Shown: positions 33,561 through 43,011, counted from the first letter of the stretch. The stretch is 64,000 bases of DNA from Opitutus sp. (GCA_013821985.1 PNJQ01000006.1:1-64000); one strand, 5' to 3'. Numbers and translations: made by a program. Notes: generated by a model not told the origin, from the sequence alone.

Positions 33561-36500
33561 TCAACGTTGTTCGTCGGCTCGTTGGACGGTCGAAAGTCTA
33601 GCCAAAATGCGGGCCATTTCCTTGTTCGCATCGTGCCACCAGTCCGTTGACCAGATGCGGTGAAGCTTCCAACCGAGACCCTCGAGGATGAGTTGGCGGA
33701 GCTTGTCGCGGTCGCGCGCCGTGGCTGCGCGGTGATAGGTGGCGCCGTCGCATTCGATGCCGAGGAGGTAACGGCCCGGTGCGGCCGGGTCCACGACGCC
33801 CAGGTCGATGCGATAACCGGAACACCCTACCTGATGATGAACCTCATAACCGGCCTGCCGTAGGCGGGAGGCGACCATTCGCTCAAACTCTGAATCCGCC
33901 TCCGCGGTCGAAGAGGCGGTGGTCGCGGCGGTCAGCGCCTTGGGACCACGGTCGGCGTAGTCGAGGAAGTGTTTCAGGTCGCGCACGCCGCGGGCGCGGG
34001 TGCGGGTGAGGTCGATCTGGTCGGCACGCAGTCCGCTAAAAACGAGGACTTCGTGCTTAGCGCGCGTGATGGCAACGTTGAGCCGTCGCTCGCCGCCGTC
34101 GCGGTTGAGCGGGCCGAAATTCATGGAGACCTTCCCCGCCTCGTCGGGGCCATAGCAGATCGAGAACAGGATCACGTCGCGTTCGTCCCCCTGCACGTTC
34201 TCAAGATTCTTAACGAACACCGGTTCGCCTTCGACGGGTGGCTCGTCGCCAAAGTGGATTTCGATCTCCGGGTGCTTGCGGCGCTCTTCGTCGAGCAGGT
34301 TCTCCACGAGCTGCTGCTGGGTCTGGCTGAAGGTTACAACGCCGTAGGATCGGCGTGGTCCGTCGGTTGTGCGTAGACGTCTCACCAACTCAGCTACCAA
34401 TACCTCTGCTTCCTTCTTATTGGTCCGACTTCCGCCTTTGTCGTAGCGCGCTTCCGGCAGATGACGGAAACGCACGCCGCCATGACCCGCCTCAGGCGAG
34501 GGAAACGTGAGCAGGTCGTTTTCGTAATACTGCCGATTGCTGAATGTAATCAGTCCCTCGTGCCGACTGCGGTAATGCCATTGGAGCCGCTTGTGCCGCA
34601 CCTGATTACTCATGAGTTCATCGAGCACGCTTTCGAGGTCCTTGTGGGCTTCCGGAGTCAGATCATCTTCATCCTCACTGCCGGCGTTGCTGAAGAAATT
34701 CGTCGGCGGCAACTGCTTCGGGTCGCCGACCATTATCAACTGCTTGCCACGAGCAATAGCGCCGACTGCATCCCAGACCGGGATTTGAGAGGCTTCGTCG
34801 AAGATCACAACGTCGAAGCTCTCGTGGGATGCCTCGAGGTATTGCGCCACCGATAGCGGGCTCATGAGGACGCAGGGTTTGAGCCGTGGCAGCAATTTCG
34901 GGATACCGGCCAGGAGCTTGCGGACAGGGATGTGGCGCATGCGCTTTCCAATCTCCTTCCGGAGCAGTCCGATTTCCGCCTTCGGCACATCATCAATGCC
35001 TTGGTCGCGTGGGATACCTGCAGCCAGTCGAGCCCGGATAAGTTCTCGGGACAGGCTTGCGAGTTTTTCGTCGAGTTCACGGAACCGCTCGATGCGCTCG
35101 TTGTGTTCGCGGCCAAAAAACTCTCGCAACGCCGGCTCCCGCTCAATTAGCGCGAACAGCAGCGCTTTGCGGAAACTACGCTCGAACAACGCGGGGACGT
35201 CCAGCGTAGCGCCCTCGGCCGACTCCAGTCTGGCAATCACGGGTTCGAGCCCTGTGGCCATCGCCGCCCGGCGAGCCTTCTGCCAGGAGCACCATTCGCG
35301 GATCTGATTCCACGCCGTGGGCACACGATCAGTCAGCGCACGCACGGCGGTGAAATGATCGGGCGCAGCATCAACTGGTTCGCGCCGCAACTTCAGCTCC
35401 GCCGCGAGATGACCCTGGGCCTGCTCGAATGTGGTAAAAGTCTCAGCGTAGCGCGTTAGGCGCTCACCGATACCGGTGCCCGGTGCATAAGCCGCAGGGC
35501 CTTCGGCGAACAGGGTCGCGAGGAGCTGACGCAGCTGCCCGAGCCAAGCCAAGTCATCACCGGCGCAATCGACCATTCGCGTGTGGAGCATCTTGCCCCA
35601 CTGACTGGCCCGACCGAGTGCTTCTGCTGAGGGTTCGCCTTTGGCCCATAGCACGCCGAGACACGCCTGCGCTGTCGCGGACGCCGCGGCGAGATCGGCA
35701 TTAATCGAGCGAAGCCTCGGGGCGAACACGACAAAGACCTCGAGCGCGGCGCCGACAGCAGCAAGGTGGTCGGGCGAACTGTCTAGCTGCTCGCGATCGA
35801 GAGCCGCCGCCTCGCTCAATAATTCATAGGTCTCGTCGAAACCGACCAAGTCATCGTGAAAGCGCTTAACGCGGCGGCCCACCTTCGTATCTGGACCGTA
35901 GCCCGCAGGTCCCTCCGGTAGCAAACGGGCGATCAATTGCCGAAGAACCGTAAGCCAGTCCGTGTCCTCGCCCGCCAGTGCGGCGAGGCGCTCATGGAAG
36001 GTCGCTCCCCACGCACGGACCGCCGTCAGTCTGACCACATCAGGTTCGCCTTCGGACCAAATGATCGGTCCTAGGCGTTCCTCGGCATCGGCGCGCGCAC
36101 CCGCGAGTTCAGCATTCACCACGCGGAGTCTTAGTCCCGCGATGAGAACCTGCTCCAGAGCGCTGATCTCCGGCTTGACCTGATCGGTCCTAGCCGTGCG
36201 CAAGTGACGGCGCACGTAGCCGACGCGCAGCCATTTCATCAGAAACCAGGCATTTCGCCCCGAATCCCATTTCTGCTTCAGCGTGTCTAGTTCAAGCGCG
36301 AGAAGCTTTTGTTCGTCATATCCGACGAGTTCAGCCCGCAACTTCACCCGTTCGGCCACCAACTCGATCCACCGATCAAAGCGACCGACCCATGCTGACC
36401 AGGGCTCGGTCGTGAAAGCGGGAGCGACAGGGAAAGCCGCCAGCAGGCTGTCAGACAAAGCAACAAGTTGAGCTAGCTCCGCCCTTATCGCTGTCGGCTT

Positions 36501-39236
36501 GGGTGCTTTTAGCCAGATCCGCAGATCGCGCGTGGCTTCGATAGCGTTTCGGTTCTGCGCGATGAGTTTGCGGGCCAAAGCCAGACGCGTGTCGAAGTCG
36601 GCGGTGCTCCACGCCTCGGGGGGCAACGCCACGACCCCGGCGGGTTGTGGTTCATGGACATGCCTCAGCTTGGACCTGAGTTTCGCGCGCTCATCGGCGT
36701 GCGAAATCCATCCATCAAGATCGGCCGCCAATTGATTCCACGGTGTGGTGGCGAAAGCCGGGCCGACCGGTTCGGGAGCGAGGAGACTTTCCGTCAGGGC
36801 GCGAAGATGGCGCAGCTGAGCCAGGGACACCGAATCACCGGGTAAACGCAGCCATGTCCGCAAATCTCGGGTGGCCTCGGCCGCCTTCTGCGCATGGCCG
36901 GCCAATGCACGGATTTGCTCCAGTGCGCGTTCCGCCCAGGCGGGAGACCATTCCTCGCAGGCGAGTGGAGCCAGAGCGTGGTCGTGCAGCGGCATGACGA
37001 CCCGGGCGCGCTCCTGCAGATGACGGGCGAGCTGTCGGGTGTCCTCCAGCTTTGCGGCCGGGGTTTCGAGCAGGGCCGGCCAGGCATCGAGCTTGACCGT
37101 GGCCTCCGCTTGTCGCGGCAGGAGGTAATCGAAACAACTGTGCGCACTGAGACCGGAGGGAGTCCGCCGATGTAAGGCGCGCGTGTAGCTGTTCAAGGCT
37201 GAGCGCAGGCGCTCCAGTTCGGCAGCTCGGTGCTCCCAGTCGATCGCCCCGTCTTCTGCCGCAAACTTCAGACTGCGGTCGAATTGGGCGAGGACATCGG
37301 CCTTGCCGGTTTTGTTGGAATGCAGTTCGAGGCAGAACGGCTCCAAGCCTTCCTCGCGCAGACGCCGATGCACCACATCGAGGGCCGCGCGCTTTTCGGC
37401 GACGAACAGCACCCGCTTTCCGTGGGCGAGGCAGTGGGCGATGATGTTCGTGATGGTCTGCGACTTTCCCGTGCCGGGCGGACCTTCGAGCACGAAATCA
37501 TGGCCAGCCGCCGCGGCCATGACCGCCGCGAGCTGCGAGGAGTCGGCGCTGCGCGGACAGAACACGTCCCGCGGATGAAACTGGTCGTCGAGTTGCGGTG
37601 GCTTGATGTCGTCGGGCGGATTGGCGTAGGGCGTGCCGGCGGCGTTTACGAGGTGGTTGACGATGCGATTGCGCGTCAGGTCGTCCAGGCGATCAGCGAG
37701 ATCTTTCCAGAGCAGGAACTTCGTAAAGGAAAACTGGCCGAGCCAGATTTCGGTCTTCACCTCCCAGCCGGGAAGATCGCGCACGGCGTCACGGAAGAGC
37801 TGAAAAACCCGAGCAACGTCCGCCCCCGTCTCGTCTTCGGGCAGAGGGTCCAAGCCGGGGACCTCCTTATGGAAATTCTGCCGCAGCATTTCCATTAGCG
37901 TGACGTTGAGGCGCGTTTCTTCGTCGATGCGGCGGAGCGAGAAGCCTTCGAGCACGGACTTGCGCTTCAGTTCCACCGGCACGAGGAGCAACGGTGCGCG
38001 GTAGATGCGGTCGCTGTGCTCGGTTTCGCGCCATTCAAGTAATCCGACTGCAGCGAAAAGGGTATTGGTGCCGTTCTCTTCCAAGGCATTCCGGGCGGCG
38101 CGGAACAATTCCGTCAGGCGCCGCGCATGCTCAGATTCGTCCAGATGAGTGTGCAGCCGGCCATGCTTCAGTTCGTCGACCAGATGGGCGGCGAGGGCAT
38201 CGGCGCGCTGTTGCTTGGACAGGGTCGCCCCATGACGCGGATCGTCCTCGCTCATCAGCTTCGGTTTCGGGCGCAGCGCGAGTTCCGTTTCTGCGGCCAA
38301 CTCGTCCTCGACGTGCTCGGGTGCGGCGGACAAGAGCCGGATGGTCGACTTGGTCTCTTTGAAATTCAGCAGGCGGTTGCGCAGGCTGAGGTCGAGCAGC
38401 CGGCTTTTCCATTGGTCGATGCGGGTCGCGGGCTTGGCCGCAGTTACCGTGGTCGGATTGATGGGCTCGGCGAAGTCGCGGTCGCCAATGCCTTCGACGG
38501 CTACGGTCGCCCTAGATGCACCCGACGACGTGTCCACTTGGGCTACGCCCGGAATCGGCAACGGCACAATCCGGGCGATGCGGGCGCGGTGGACATCGAG
38601 CGCGAGGCGGAACGGCTTTTCGATTTGGAGGTGCTCGCGGGCGAGACGCTCGGCGTCGCCGAGCTGGCCGGGAGTTTCGCTGGCGACGAGTGTCGTCTCG
38701 AAGACCGTGATCAGTTGCTCCGTTTCCAGTTTGCGGCACTGCTGGAGGGCATCGGCGCCCTCGGCGGCGGAGTCCGGGAACGTCCGCTCCTCCAGCCAGC
38801 AACCCGCGTAGGCGTGGCCCTCGTGCATCAGCACCAGCGGATGCAGCCCGGCGCGTTCGCAGCAGGCGGCGAAGAGCAGCGTCAGGTCGAGGCAGGTGCC
38901 GAAGCGCTCGGCCACGATCCGGGAGGGGAACGAGACCTTCTGCCCCGTGTTCTCAAAGCTCGCCGGTGGGTTGATGTAGCGGATGCCGATTTCGGCCACT
39001 GCCCGGTAGATGGCGGCGACCTGCGCCCAGGCGCGTTTACGACTCTTGTCCTGATAGCCGTTGAGCGCCGCACGGCCGGTGGACTCGCGCAACAAGTCCG
39101 ACGCCCGGCTGAGAATCGGCATGACCGCCGGATCGTTGGGCAAGATGAACGCCGCGAGAATCTCCGGCAGCGACACGAGCCCGCACCACTCGTTGCGCGC
39201 CAGCAGCGAAACCGCTTCGGTCCGCGCGCAGAGCAC
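33561..39236 (-). CDS. DUF4011-SF1 helicase-Vsr-like nuclease, 5'-truncated
   Basis: At least 1,891 residues. Order: transglutaminase-like segment (FGTCLDLTLLFAACCERAG...HAYAGCW, about 115-155); DUF4011 (RIDQWKSRLLDLSLRNRLLNFKE, near 285); SF1 helicase with Walker A GPPGTGKSQT near 585, Walker B VIFDEASQIPVWDA near 1475, GDPKQLPP, NVQGDERDVI and LNVAITRAKH; and a C-terminal Vsr/DUF559-like nuclease (GYRIDLGVVD...LLGIECDGATYHRA, near 1810-1850). GTG 39236 is only nominal: in-frame coding continues upstream (VAGWLKIEVVEGD) to a stop at 39318-39320, so the usual N-terminal domain is missing. It resembles the single-gene defence type described as DUF4011-helicase-Vsr. jetA starts 91 bp downstream. 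Confidence 0.85.
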   Translation of the reverse strand: MLCARTEAVSLLARNEWCGLVSLPEILAAFILPNDPAVMPILSRASDLLRESTGRAALNGYQDKSRKRAWAQVAAIYRAVAEIGIRYINPPASFENTGQKVSFPSRIVAERFGTCLDLTLLFAACCERAGLHPLVLMHEGHAYAGCWLEERTFPDSAAEGADALQQCRKLETEQLITVFETTLVASETPGQLGDAERLAREHLQIEKPFRLALDVHRARIARIVPLPIPGVAQVDTSSGASRATVAVEGIGDRDFAEPINPTTVTAAKPATRIDQWKSRLLDLSLRNRLLNFKETKSTIRLLSAAPEHVEDELAAETELALRPKPKLMSEDDPRHGATLSKQQRADALAAHLVDELKHGRLHTHLDESEHARRLTELFRAARNALEENGTNTLFAAVGLLEWRETEHSDRIYRAPLLLVPVELKRKSVLEGFSLRRIDEETRLNVTLMEMLRQNFHKEVPGLDPLPEDETGADVARVFQLFRDAVRDLPGWEVKTEIWLGQFSFTKFLLWKDLADRLDDLTRNRIVNHLVNAAGTPYANPPDDIKPPQLDDQFHPRDVFCPRSADSSQLAAVMAAAAGHDFVLEGPPGTGKSQTITNIIAHCLAHGKRVLFVAEKRAALDVVHRRLREEGLEPFCLELHSNKTGKADVLAQFDRSLKFAAEDGAIDWEHRAAELERLRSALNSYTRALHRRTPSGLSAHSCFDYLLPRQAEATVKLDAWPALLETPAAKLEDTRQLARHLQERARVVMPLHDHALAPLACEEWSPAWAERALEQIRALAGHAQKAAEATRDLRTWLRLPGDSVSLAQLRHLRALTESLLAPEPVGPAFATTPWNQLAADLDGWISHADERAKLRSKLRHVHEPQPAGVVALPPEAWSTADFDTRLALARKLIAQNRNAIEATRDLRIWLKAPKPTAIRAELAQLVALSDSLLAAFPVAPAFTTEPWSAWVGRFDRWIELVAERVKLRAELVGYDEQKLLALELDTLKQKWDSGRNAWFLMKWLRVGYVRRHLRTARTDQVKPEISALEQVLIAGLRLRVVNAELAGARADAEERLGPIIWSEGEPDVVRLTAVRAWGATFHERLAALAGEDTDWLTVLRQLIARLLPEGPAGYGPDTKVGRRVKRFHDDLVGFDETYELLSEAAALDREQLDSSPDHLAAVGAALEVFVVFAPRLRSINADLAAASATAQACLGVLWAKGEPSAEALGRASQWGKMLHTRMVDCAGDDLAWLGQLRQLLATLFAEGPAAYAPGTGIGERLTRYAETFTTFEQAQGHLAAELKLRREPVDAAPDHFTAVRALTDRVPTAWNQIREWCSWQKARRAAMATGLEPVIARLESAEGATLDVPALFERSFRKALLFALIEREPALREFFGREHNERIERFRELDEKLASLSRELIRARLAAGIPRDQGIDDVPKAEIGLLRKEIGKRMRHIPVRKLLAGIPKLLPRLKPCVLMSPLSVAQYLEASHESFDVVIFDEASQIPVWDAVGAIARGKQLIMVGDPKQLPPTNFFSNAGSEDEDDLTPEAHKDLESVLDELMSNQVRHKRLQWHYRSRHEGLITFSNRQYYENDLLTFPSPEAGHGGVRFRHLPEARYDKGGSRTNKKEAEVLVAELVRRLRTTDGPRRSYGVVTFSQTQQQLVENLLDEERRKHPEIEIHFGDEPPVEGEPVFVKNLENVQGDERDVILFSICYGPDEAGKVSMNFGPLNRDGGERRLNVAITRAKHEVLVFSGLRADQIDLTRTRARGVRDLKHFLDYADRGPKALTAATTASSTAEADSEFERMVASRLRQAGYEVHHQVGCSGYRIDLGVVDPAAPGRYLLGIECDGATYHRAATARDRDKLRQLILEGLGWKLHRIWSTDWWHDANKEMARILARLSTVQRADEQR

Positions 39237-39304
39237 CGTATCGCCCTCGACTACCTCGATCTTGAGCCAGCCGGCGACCTTTTCGTTCAGCTCCGAGAGA
39301 AGCC

Positions 39305-39607
39305 GCGCTGTTCGCCGCTATCCCGCATGAATTGCGCGACAACTATTGGTTCATTTTTTATTCCGAGGGCATGGACCTGACGTGGGTCATGACCTCGCAG
39401 GAATTTATCGCCGCTGGCGTGCAGAACAAAAGCGGCAAGAACGTCGGCAAGCGTTCGATCTGGTTTAACGGCAACCGCCGCAACAAGCAGACCGGCCAGC
39501 GCGAAGATTACTGCAAGCCGCAGTTCGAAAAATTCCTCGTCACCGACTTCCGCCGCCTCACTGCGCCGTATCCCGTGGGCGAACATTCGGTGAGTCCAAG
39601 GCCATGA
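39305..39607 (+). pseudogene. 3' fragment of an unrecognised gene, cut at the junction
   Basis: About 95 residues of well-formed coding sequence (DNYWFIFYSEGMDLTWVMTS...NKSGKNVGKRSIWFNG, ending CKPQFEKFLVTDFRRL) with no ATG, GTG or RBS where a start would be needed. Only an internal TTG at 39332 and an ATG at 39371 fit. Coding continues upstream into the sequence lost from the helicase side, so the 5' part was removed. I have seen this type of domain as the C-terminal part of small uncharacterised proteins but cannot name it. Confidence 0.65.
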
Positions 39608-39737
39608 TTGAGCGAAACGTTAGGAAGATCGGCGGGAAAGTGTGGCAAAATCCCTCTTCGCCCGCTTCTGCGCTGTGCAGCCCACGGCGAAAGCGTTCTC
39701 GCATCGCAACCGTAACGCGGCCAAAAAAACCGAAGTC

Positions 39738-40451
39738 ATGCCCATCGTCGTCAACATCTACTGCGACGAAAGCTGTCACCTTGAACATGACGGACATCCA
39801 GTAATGGTGCTCGGGGCGGTGTGGTGCCCGGAGCCTAAGGCGCGCGAAATCGCCGTGCGCCTCCGCGAAATCAAGACAGCCCATGGCTTGCCGACCTATT
39901 TCGATCTGAAGTGGTCCAAGGTCTCACCGGCGAAGTTGGCGTATTATCGTGCCGTCCTAGACTATTTTCTCGATGACGATGACCTTCACTTCCGGGCTTG
40001 GGTCGCCCACAAGGCTGGCCTGCGTCACGCCGACTTCGGCCAGTCGCACGATGATTGGTATTACAAGATGATGTTTGGCCTGTTCGAACCTCTGCTCACG
40101 CCCGACGCGTGTTTCCGCCTCTACCTCGACAAAAAGGACACCCGCAGTGCTCAGAAGGTGGGCAAGCTCCATGAAGTGCTCTACAATAACCTCTACGATT
40201 TTAACCGCACGATCGTGGAGCGCGTTCAGGTTGTCGAGTCGCACGCCGTTGAACAGTTGCAGCTAGCCGACCTGCTGCTCGGCGCGGTCTGCTACGCCAA
40301 TCGCGGCTTGAGCCAGAGCGCCGCCAAAAACACGCTGATCGAGCGGATCCGCTCGAGAACCGGCTACTCGTTGATTCGCCCCACGCTCCTGCGAGAGGAG
40401 AAGTTCAATGTGTTTGTGTGGCGCGGTCAGGCGCAGGGAGGCCGGGCATGA
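39738..40451 (+). CDS. DUF3800-domain protein
   Basis: 237-residue protein of the DUF3800 family, thought to have an RNase H-like fold. Acidic motifs in the expected order: IYCDES near residue 7, LYLDKKD near 130, and VEQLQLADLLLGAVCYA near 170-186. Start ATG 39738 (MPIVVNIYCDE) places the first motif at the N-terminus, as is usual; an upstream GTG at 39642 gives an implausible leader. The stop overlaps the next start (ATGA). DUF3800 genes are common in mobile and defence regions, but no biochemical role is established here. Confidence 0.85.
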   Translation: MPIVVNIYCDESCHLEHDGHPVMVLGAVWCPEPKAREIAVRLREIKTAHGLPTYFDLKWSKVSPAKLAYYRAVLDYFLDDDDLHFRAWVAHKAGLRHADFGQSHDDWYYKMMFGLFEPLLTPDACFRLYLDKKDTRSAQKVGKLHEVLYNNLYDFNRTIVERVQVVESHAVEQLQLADLLLGAVCYANRGLSQSAAKNTLIERIRSRTGYSLIRPTLLREEKFNVFVWRGQAQGGRA

Positions 40452-40939
40452 GCCCGGACTGGTTGCCGCCGCTCGTGGAGCACTCCGGTGGCAGTTGGGA
40501 CGCCTATGAGGAAGAACTCTATGGATGGTTTACCGTAGATTTTTTGGACTCACTGCCCAGTTGGCCGGGTAAGCGCGTCGGACTAAAACGGCATCCTCTA
40601 AGCAAGGGCAAGGAAGCCACCTTCTGGCATTTCATTTCCGACGGAGAGACTGAAGAGGACCGATTGATCGACATGCGCCGTTGCGAGCGCATCCGCTGGC
40701 CACGTCCGGTGATGGATCGATTTTTAGAGCGTCAGCCCCAAGCAGGGGACCCGCTGCTCTGGTGGAAGAACACTCGTCGGCGCGAGCCCCGTTATGTTTT
40801 GGCACTGCCAGATTTCAGCTACCTGTTTGTGGTCGCTGATCGCGGCGACTACGTTCTGCCTTGGACTCAGTATCATGTTGATCGTCCTCATCGGCAGGAA
40901 AAATACCGGAAAGAATACGAGTCCTACTGGAGGATTTAG
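40448..40939 (+). CDS. Uncharacterised partner of the DUF3800 protein
   Basis: 163-residue protein, translationally coupled to DUF3800 (ATG overlaps its stop by 4 bp). It is rich in Trp/Arg/Asp: WDAYEEELYGWFTVDFLDSLP near residue 18, then KEATFWHFISDG and DMRRCERIRWPRPVM in the middle, and a Tyr/Arg-rich end (KYRKEYESYW). The FWHxIS...RRCERIRW pattern looks conserved-protein-like, but I do not recognise a named family. The tight coupling suggests the two proteins work together. Confidence 0.7.
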   Translation: MSPDWLPPLVEHSGGSWDAYEEELYGWFTVDFLDSLPSWPGKRVGLKRHPLSKGKEATFWHFISDGETEEDRLIDMRRCERIRWPRPVMDRFLERQPQAGDPLLWWKNTRRREPRYVLALPDFSYLFVVADRGDYVLPWTQYHVDRPHRQEKYRKEYESYWRI

Positions 40940-41108
40940 AAAATGCTGAAGCCGCCCTTCGCAGGACGGCCTCGTTACTCCTTCAACAACGTGGTTGATG
41001 AGCTGGCAGGAATATCGGCACACGCACCCCTAAAATCAAGCCGTTGTTTCTACCTCGTATAAGAGCCTGCACGTAAGATCGTAGCACCCTCCATCGACGA
41101 TTTCGAAA

Positions 41109-42590
41109 ATGACCACCGACAGCATCATCTCCAAGGTTTGGTCCTTCTGCCACACGCTCCGCGACGACGGCGTGGGCTACGGCGACTACCTGGAGCAGCT
41201 CACCTACCTCATCTTCCTCAAGATGGCGGACGAGTATTCGAAGCCTCCCTACAGCCGGAAGGTCGGCGTGCCCGCGCGCTACGCGTGGCCGGTCATGCGC
41301 CCGCTCAAAGGCGCCGAGCTGGAGGTGCACTACGTCGAGGCGCTGCGCGCGCTCGGCACGGAAAAAGGAATGCTCGGCCAGATTTTCACCAAGGCGCAGA
41401 ACAAGATCCAGGACCCCGCCAAGCTCGCGCGCCTGATCGAGATGGTCGACGACGTCACGTGGACCACGCTCGATGCCGACACCAAGGGCGACATCTACGA
41501 GGGCATCCTCGAAAAGAACGCCGAGGACACCAAGTCCGGCGCCGGCCAATACTTCACCCCGCGCGCGCTCATCAAGGCCATGGTCGCCTGCGTTGCGCCC
41601 GAACCGGGCAAAACTATCGCCGACCCCGCCTGCGGCACCGGCGGCTTTTTCCTCTCCGCCTACGACTACCTCGTGAAGCAGCGCACGCTCACGCCGGCGC
41701 AGCGACGTTTCCTGAAGAACGAGACCTTTCACGGCAACGAGATCGTCGCCGGCACACGCCGCCTGTGCCTGATGAATCTCTTTCTGCACAACATCGGCGA
41801 GATCGACGGAGACAGTCTTATCGCCTCGACCGATGCGCTTGTCGCCCAGCCGTCTGTAACCTTTGACTACGTCCTCGCCAATCCGCCGTTCGGCAAGAAG
41901 AGCTCGATGACGTTCACCAACGAGCACGGCGAGCAGGAGAAGGAAGACCTCGTCTACAACCGCCAGGATTTCTGGGCCACCACGTCCAACAAGCAGCTCA
42001 ACTTCCTCCAGCACATCCGCTCGCTCCTCAAAACCACGGGCCGTGCTGCGGTCGTGTTGCCCGACAACGTGCTCTTCGAAGGCGGCGCTGGCGAGTCTGT
42101 GCGCAAGCGGCTCATGGAAACGACGGAGCTGCACACGATCCTGCGACTGCCGACTGGTATCTTTTACGCGAACGGCGTGAAGGCCAACGTGCTGTTCTTC
42201 GACAACCGCCCGGCGAGCAAGAGCACCGCCACGAAAGAGGTTTGGTATTACGACTATCGCACCAACATCCACCACACGCTGAAGCGGAAGCCACTCCGCG
42301 TCGAAGACCTCGCCGAGTTCATCGCCTGCTACAACCCGGAGAATCGGCACAAGCGGAAGGAAACCTGGCACGCGGAGAAGAACCCTGCCGGCCGCTGGCG
42401 GAAGTTCACGCACGCCGAACTAGTGGCGCGCGACAAGACGAGCCTTGATCTCTTTTGGCTGAAGGACGACAGCCTCGCCGACCTCGACAACCTTCCCGAG
42501 CCCGAGATCCTCGCTGAGGAGATCATCGAAAACATCGAGGCCGGTTTGGCCAATTTTCGGACGGTAGTCGCCGCTTTGGGTAAGTCGTGA
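41109..42590 (+). CDS. hsdM: Type I restriction-modification methyltransferase HsdM (orphan)
   Basis: 493-residue N6-adenine methyltransferase subunit. N-terminal HsdM domain (residues about 5-135; YGDYLEQLTYLIFLKMADE), then the SAM domain: GQYFTPRALIKAMV near 143, motif I IADPACGTGGFFLSAYDYL near 164, and catalytic NPPFG near 256. The length is normal and no lesion is seen. Neither hsdS nor hsdR is in the window: a non-RM gene on the other strand follows within 100 bp, and the region upstream holds DUF3800 genes. Without a specificity subunit its activity is doubtful unless hsdS lies elsewhere. Confidence 0.93.
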   Translation: MTTDSIISKVWSFCHTLRDDGVGYGDYLEQLTYLIFLKMADEYSKPPYSRKVGVPARYAWPVMRPLKGAELEVHYVEALRALGTEKGMLGQIFTKAQNKIQDPAKLARLIEMVDDVTWTTLDADTKGDIYEGILEKNAEDTKSGAGQYFTPRALIKAMVACVAPEPGKTIADPACGTGGFFLSAYDYLVKQRTLTPAQRRFLKNETFHGNEIVAGTRRLCLMNLFLHNIGEIDGDSLIASTDALVAQPSVTFDYVLANPPFGKKSSMTFTNEHGEQEKEDLVYNRQDFWATTSNKQLNFLQHIRSLLKTTGRAAVVLPDNVLFEGGAGESVRKRLMETTELHTILRLPTGIFYANGVKANVLFFDNRPASKSTATKEVWYYDYRTNIHHTLKRKPLRVEDLAEFIACYNPENRHKRKETWHAEKNPAGRWRKFTHAELVARDKTSLDLFWLKDDSLADLDNLPEPEILAEEIIENIEAGLANFRTVVAALGKS

Positions 42591-42686
42591 GGTCGGGTCG
42601 CTGGCGCTCCCCGCAACGTGCGGCTGGCTTGTGGCTCCTCGGCCACTGTCCACCGCTTCCCGCTCGCCGCTCACACCTTCCACTCC

Positions 42687-42950
42687 TCATTCCTCACTGC
42701 TTCCGGTTTCGAGCCGCAGATTCTTCACCTCGATTAGGCCGTTGAGCATCAGGACGACGGATTGGACGGTTGGGCACGGCGGACAGGAGTAACGCACGCG
42801 GTCGCGGACGTAGGCGATCGTGTCGACATCGAGTGGCTTCATCTCGTCGTTGATCAACTTGAGCAGCGCGTCGTCGCGCATGTCCTGCGGGCCGGCGGCG
42901 AGCTGGCGCAGGGCTTCGCGGACTTTGGGCGTGAGATCGGAGGGATTCAT
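42687..42950 (-). CDS. Small uncharacterised protein with CPPC motif
   Basis: 87-residue soluble protein: MNPSDLTPKVREALRQLAAG, then DDALLKLINDEMKPLDVDTIAYVRDRVRYSCPPCPTVQSVVLMLNGL. It has a single CPPC motif near residue 59 and an acidic end. I do not recognise the family; the composition and helix pattern look like a real protein. ATG 42950 was chosen because upstream residues fall in repeat-derived sequence. It marks the right edge of the defence island. Confidence 0.55.
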   Translation of the reverse strand: MNPSDLTPKVREALRQLAAGPQDMRDDALLKLINDEMKPLDVDTIAYVRDRVRYSCPPCPTVQSVVLMLNGLIEVKNLRLETGSSEE

Positions 42951-43011
42951 CCGGAACGCGGAATCGTGCACACGCGCGTCGATTTCGCCAGTGCGACGGA
43001 GCGAAGCAACG

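Noticed and set aside
39642-39737. Upstream GTG start for the DUF3800 protein
   Set aside because: The extra 32 residues are basic and unlike the family, which begins just before the YCDES motif.
40942-40976. Terminator after the DUF3800 partner gene
   Set aside because: GCCGCCC/GGACGGC is imperfect and lacks a T-run, so I do not call it.
24868-42700. Integrase gene or att-type direct repeat of the tRNA-Glu 3' end at the far side of the island
   Set aside because: Searched by eye for the T-arm/acceptor sequence and for tyrosine-recombinase motifs; neither was found in the window.
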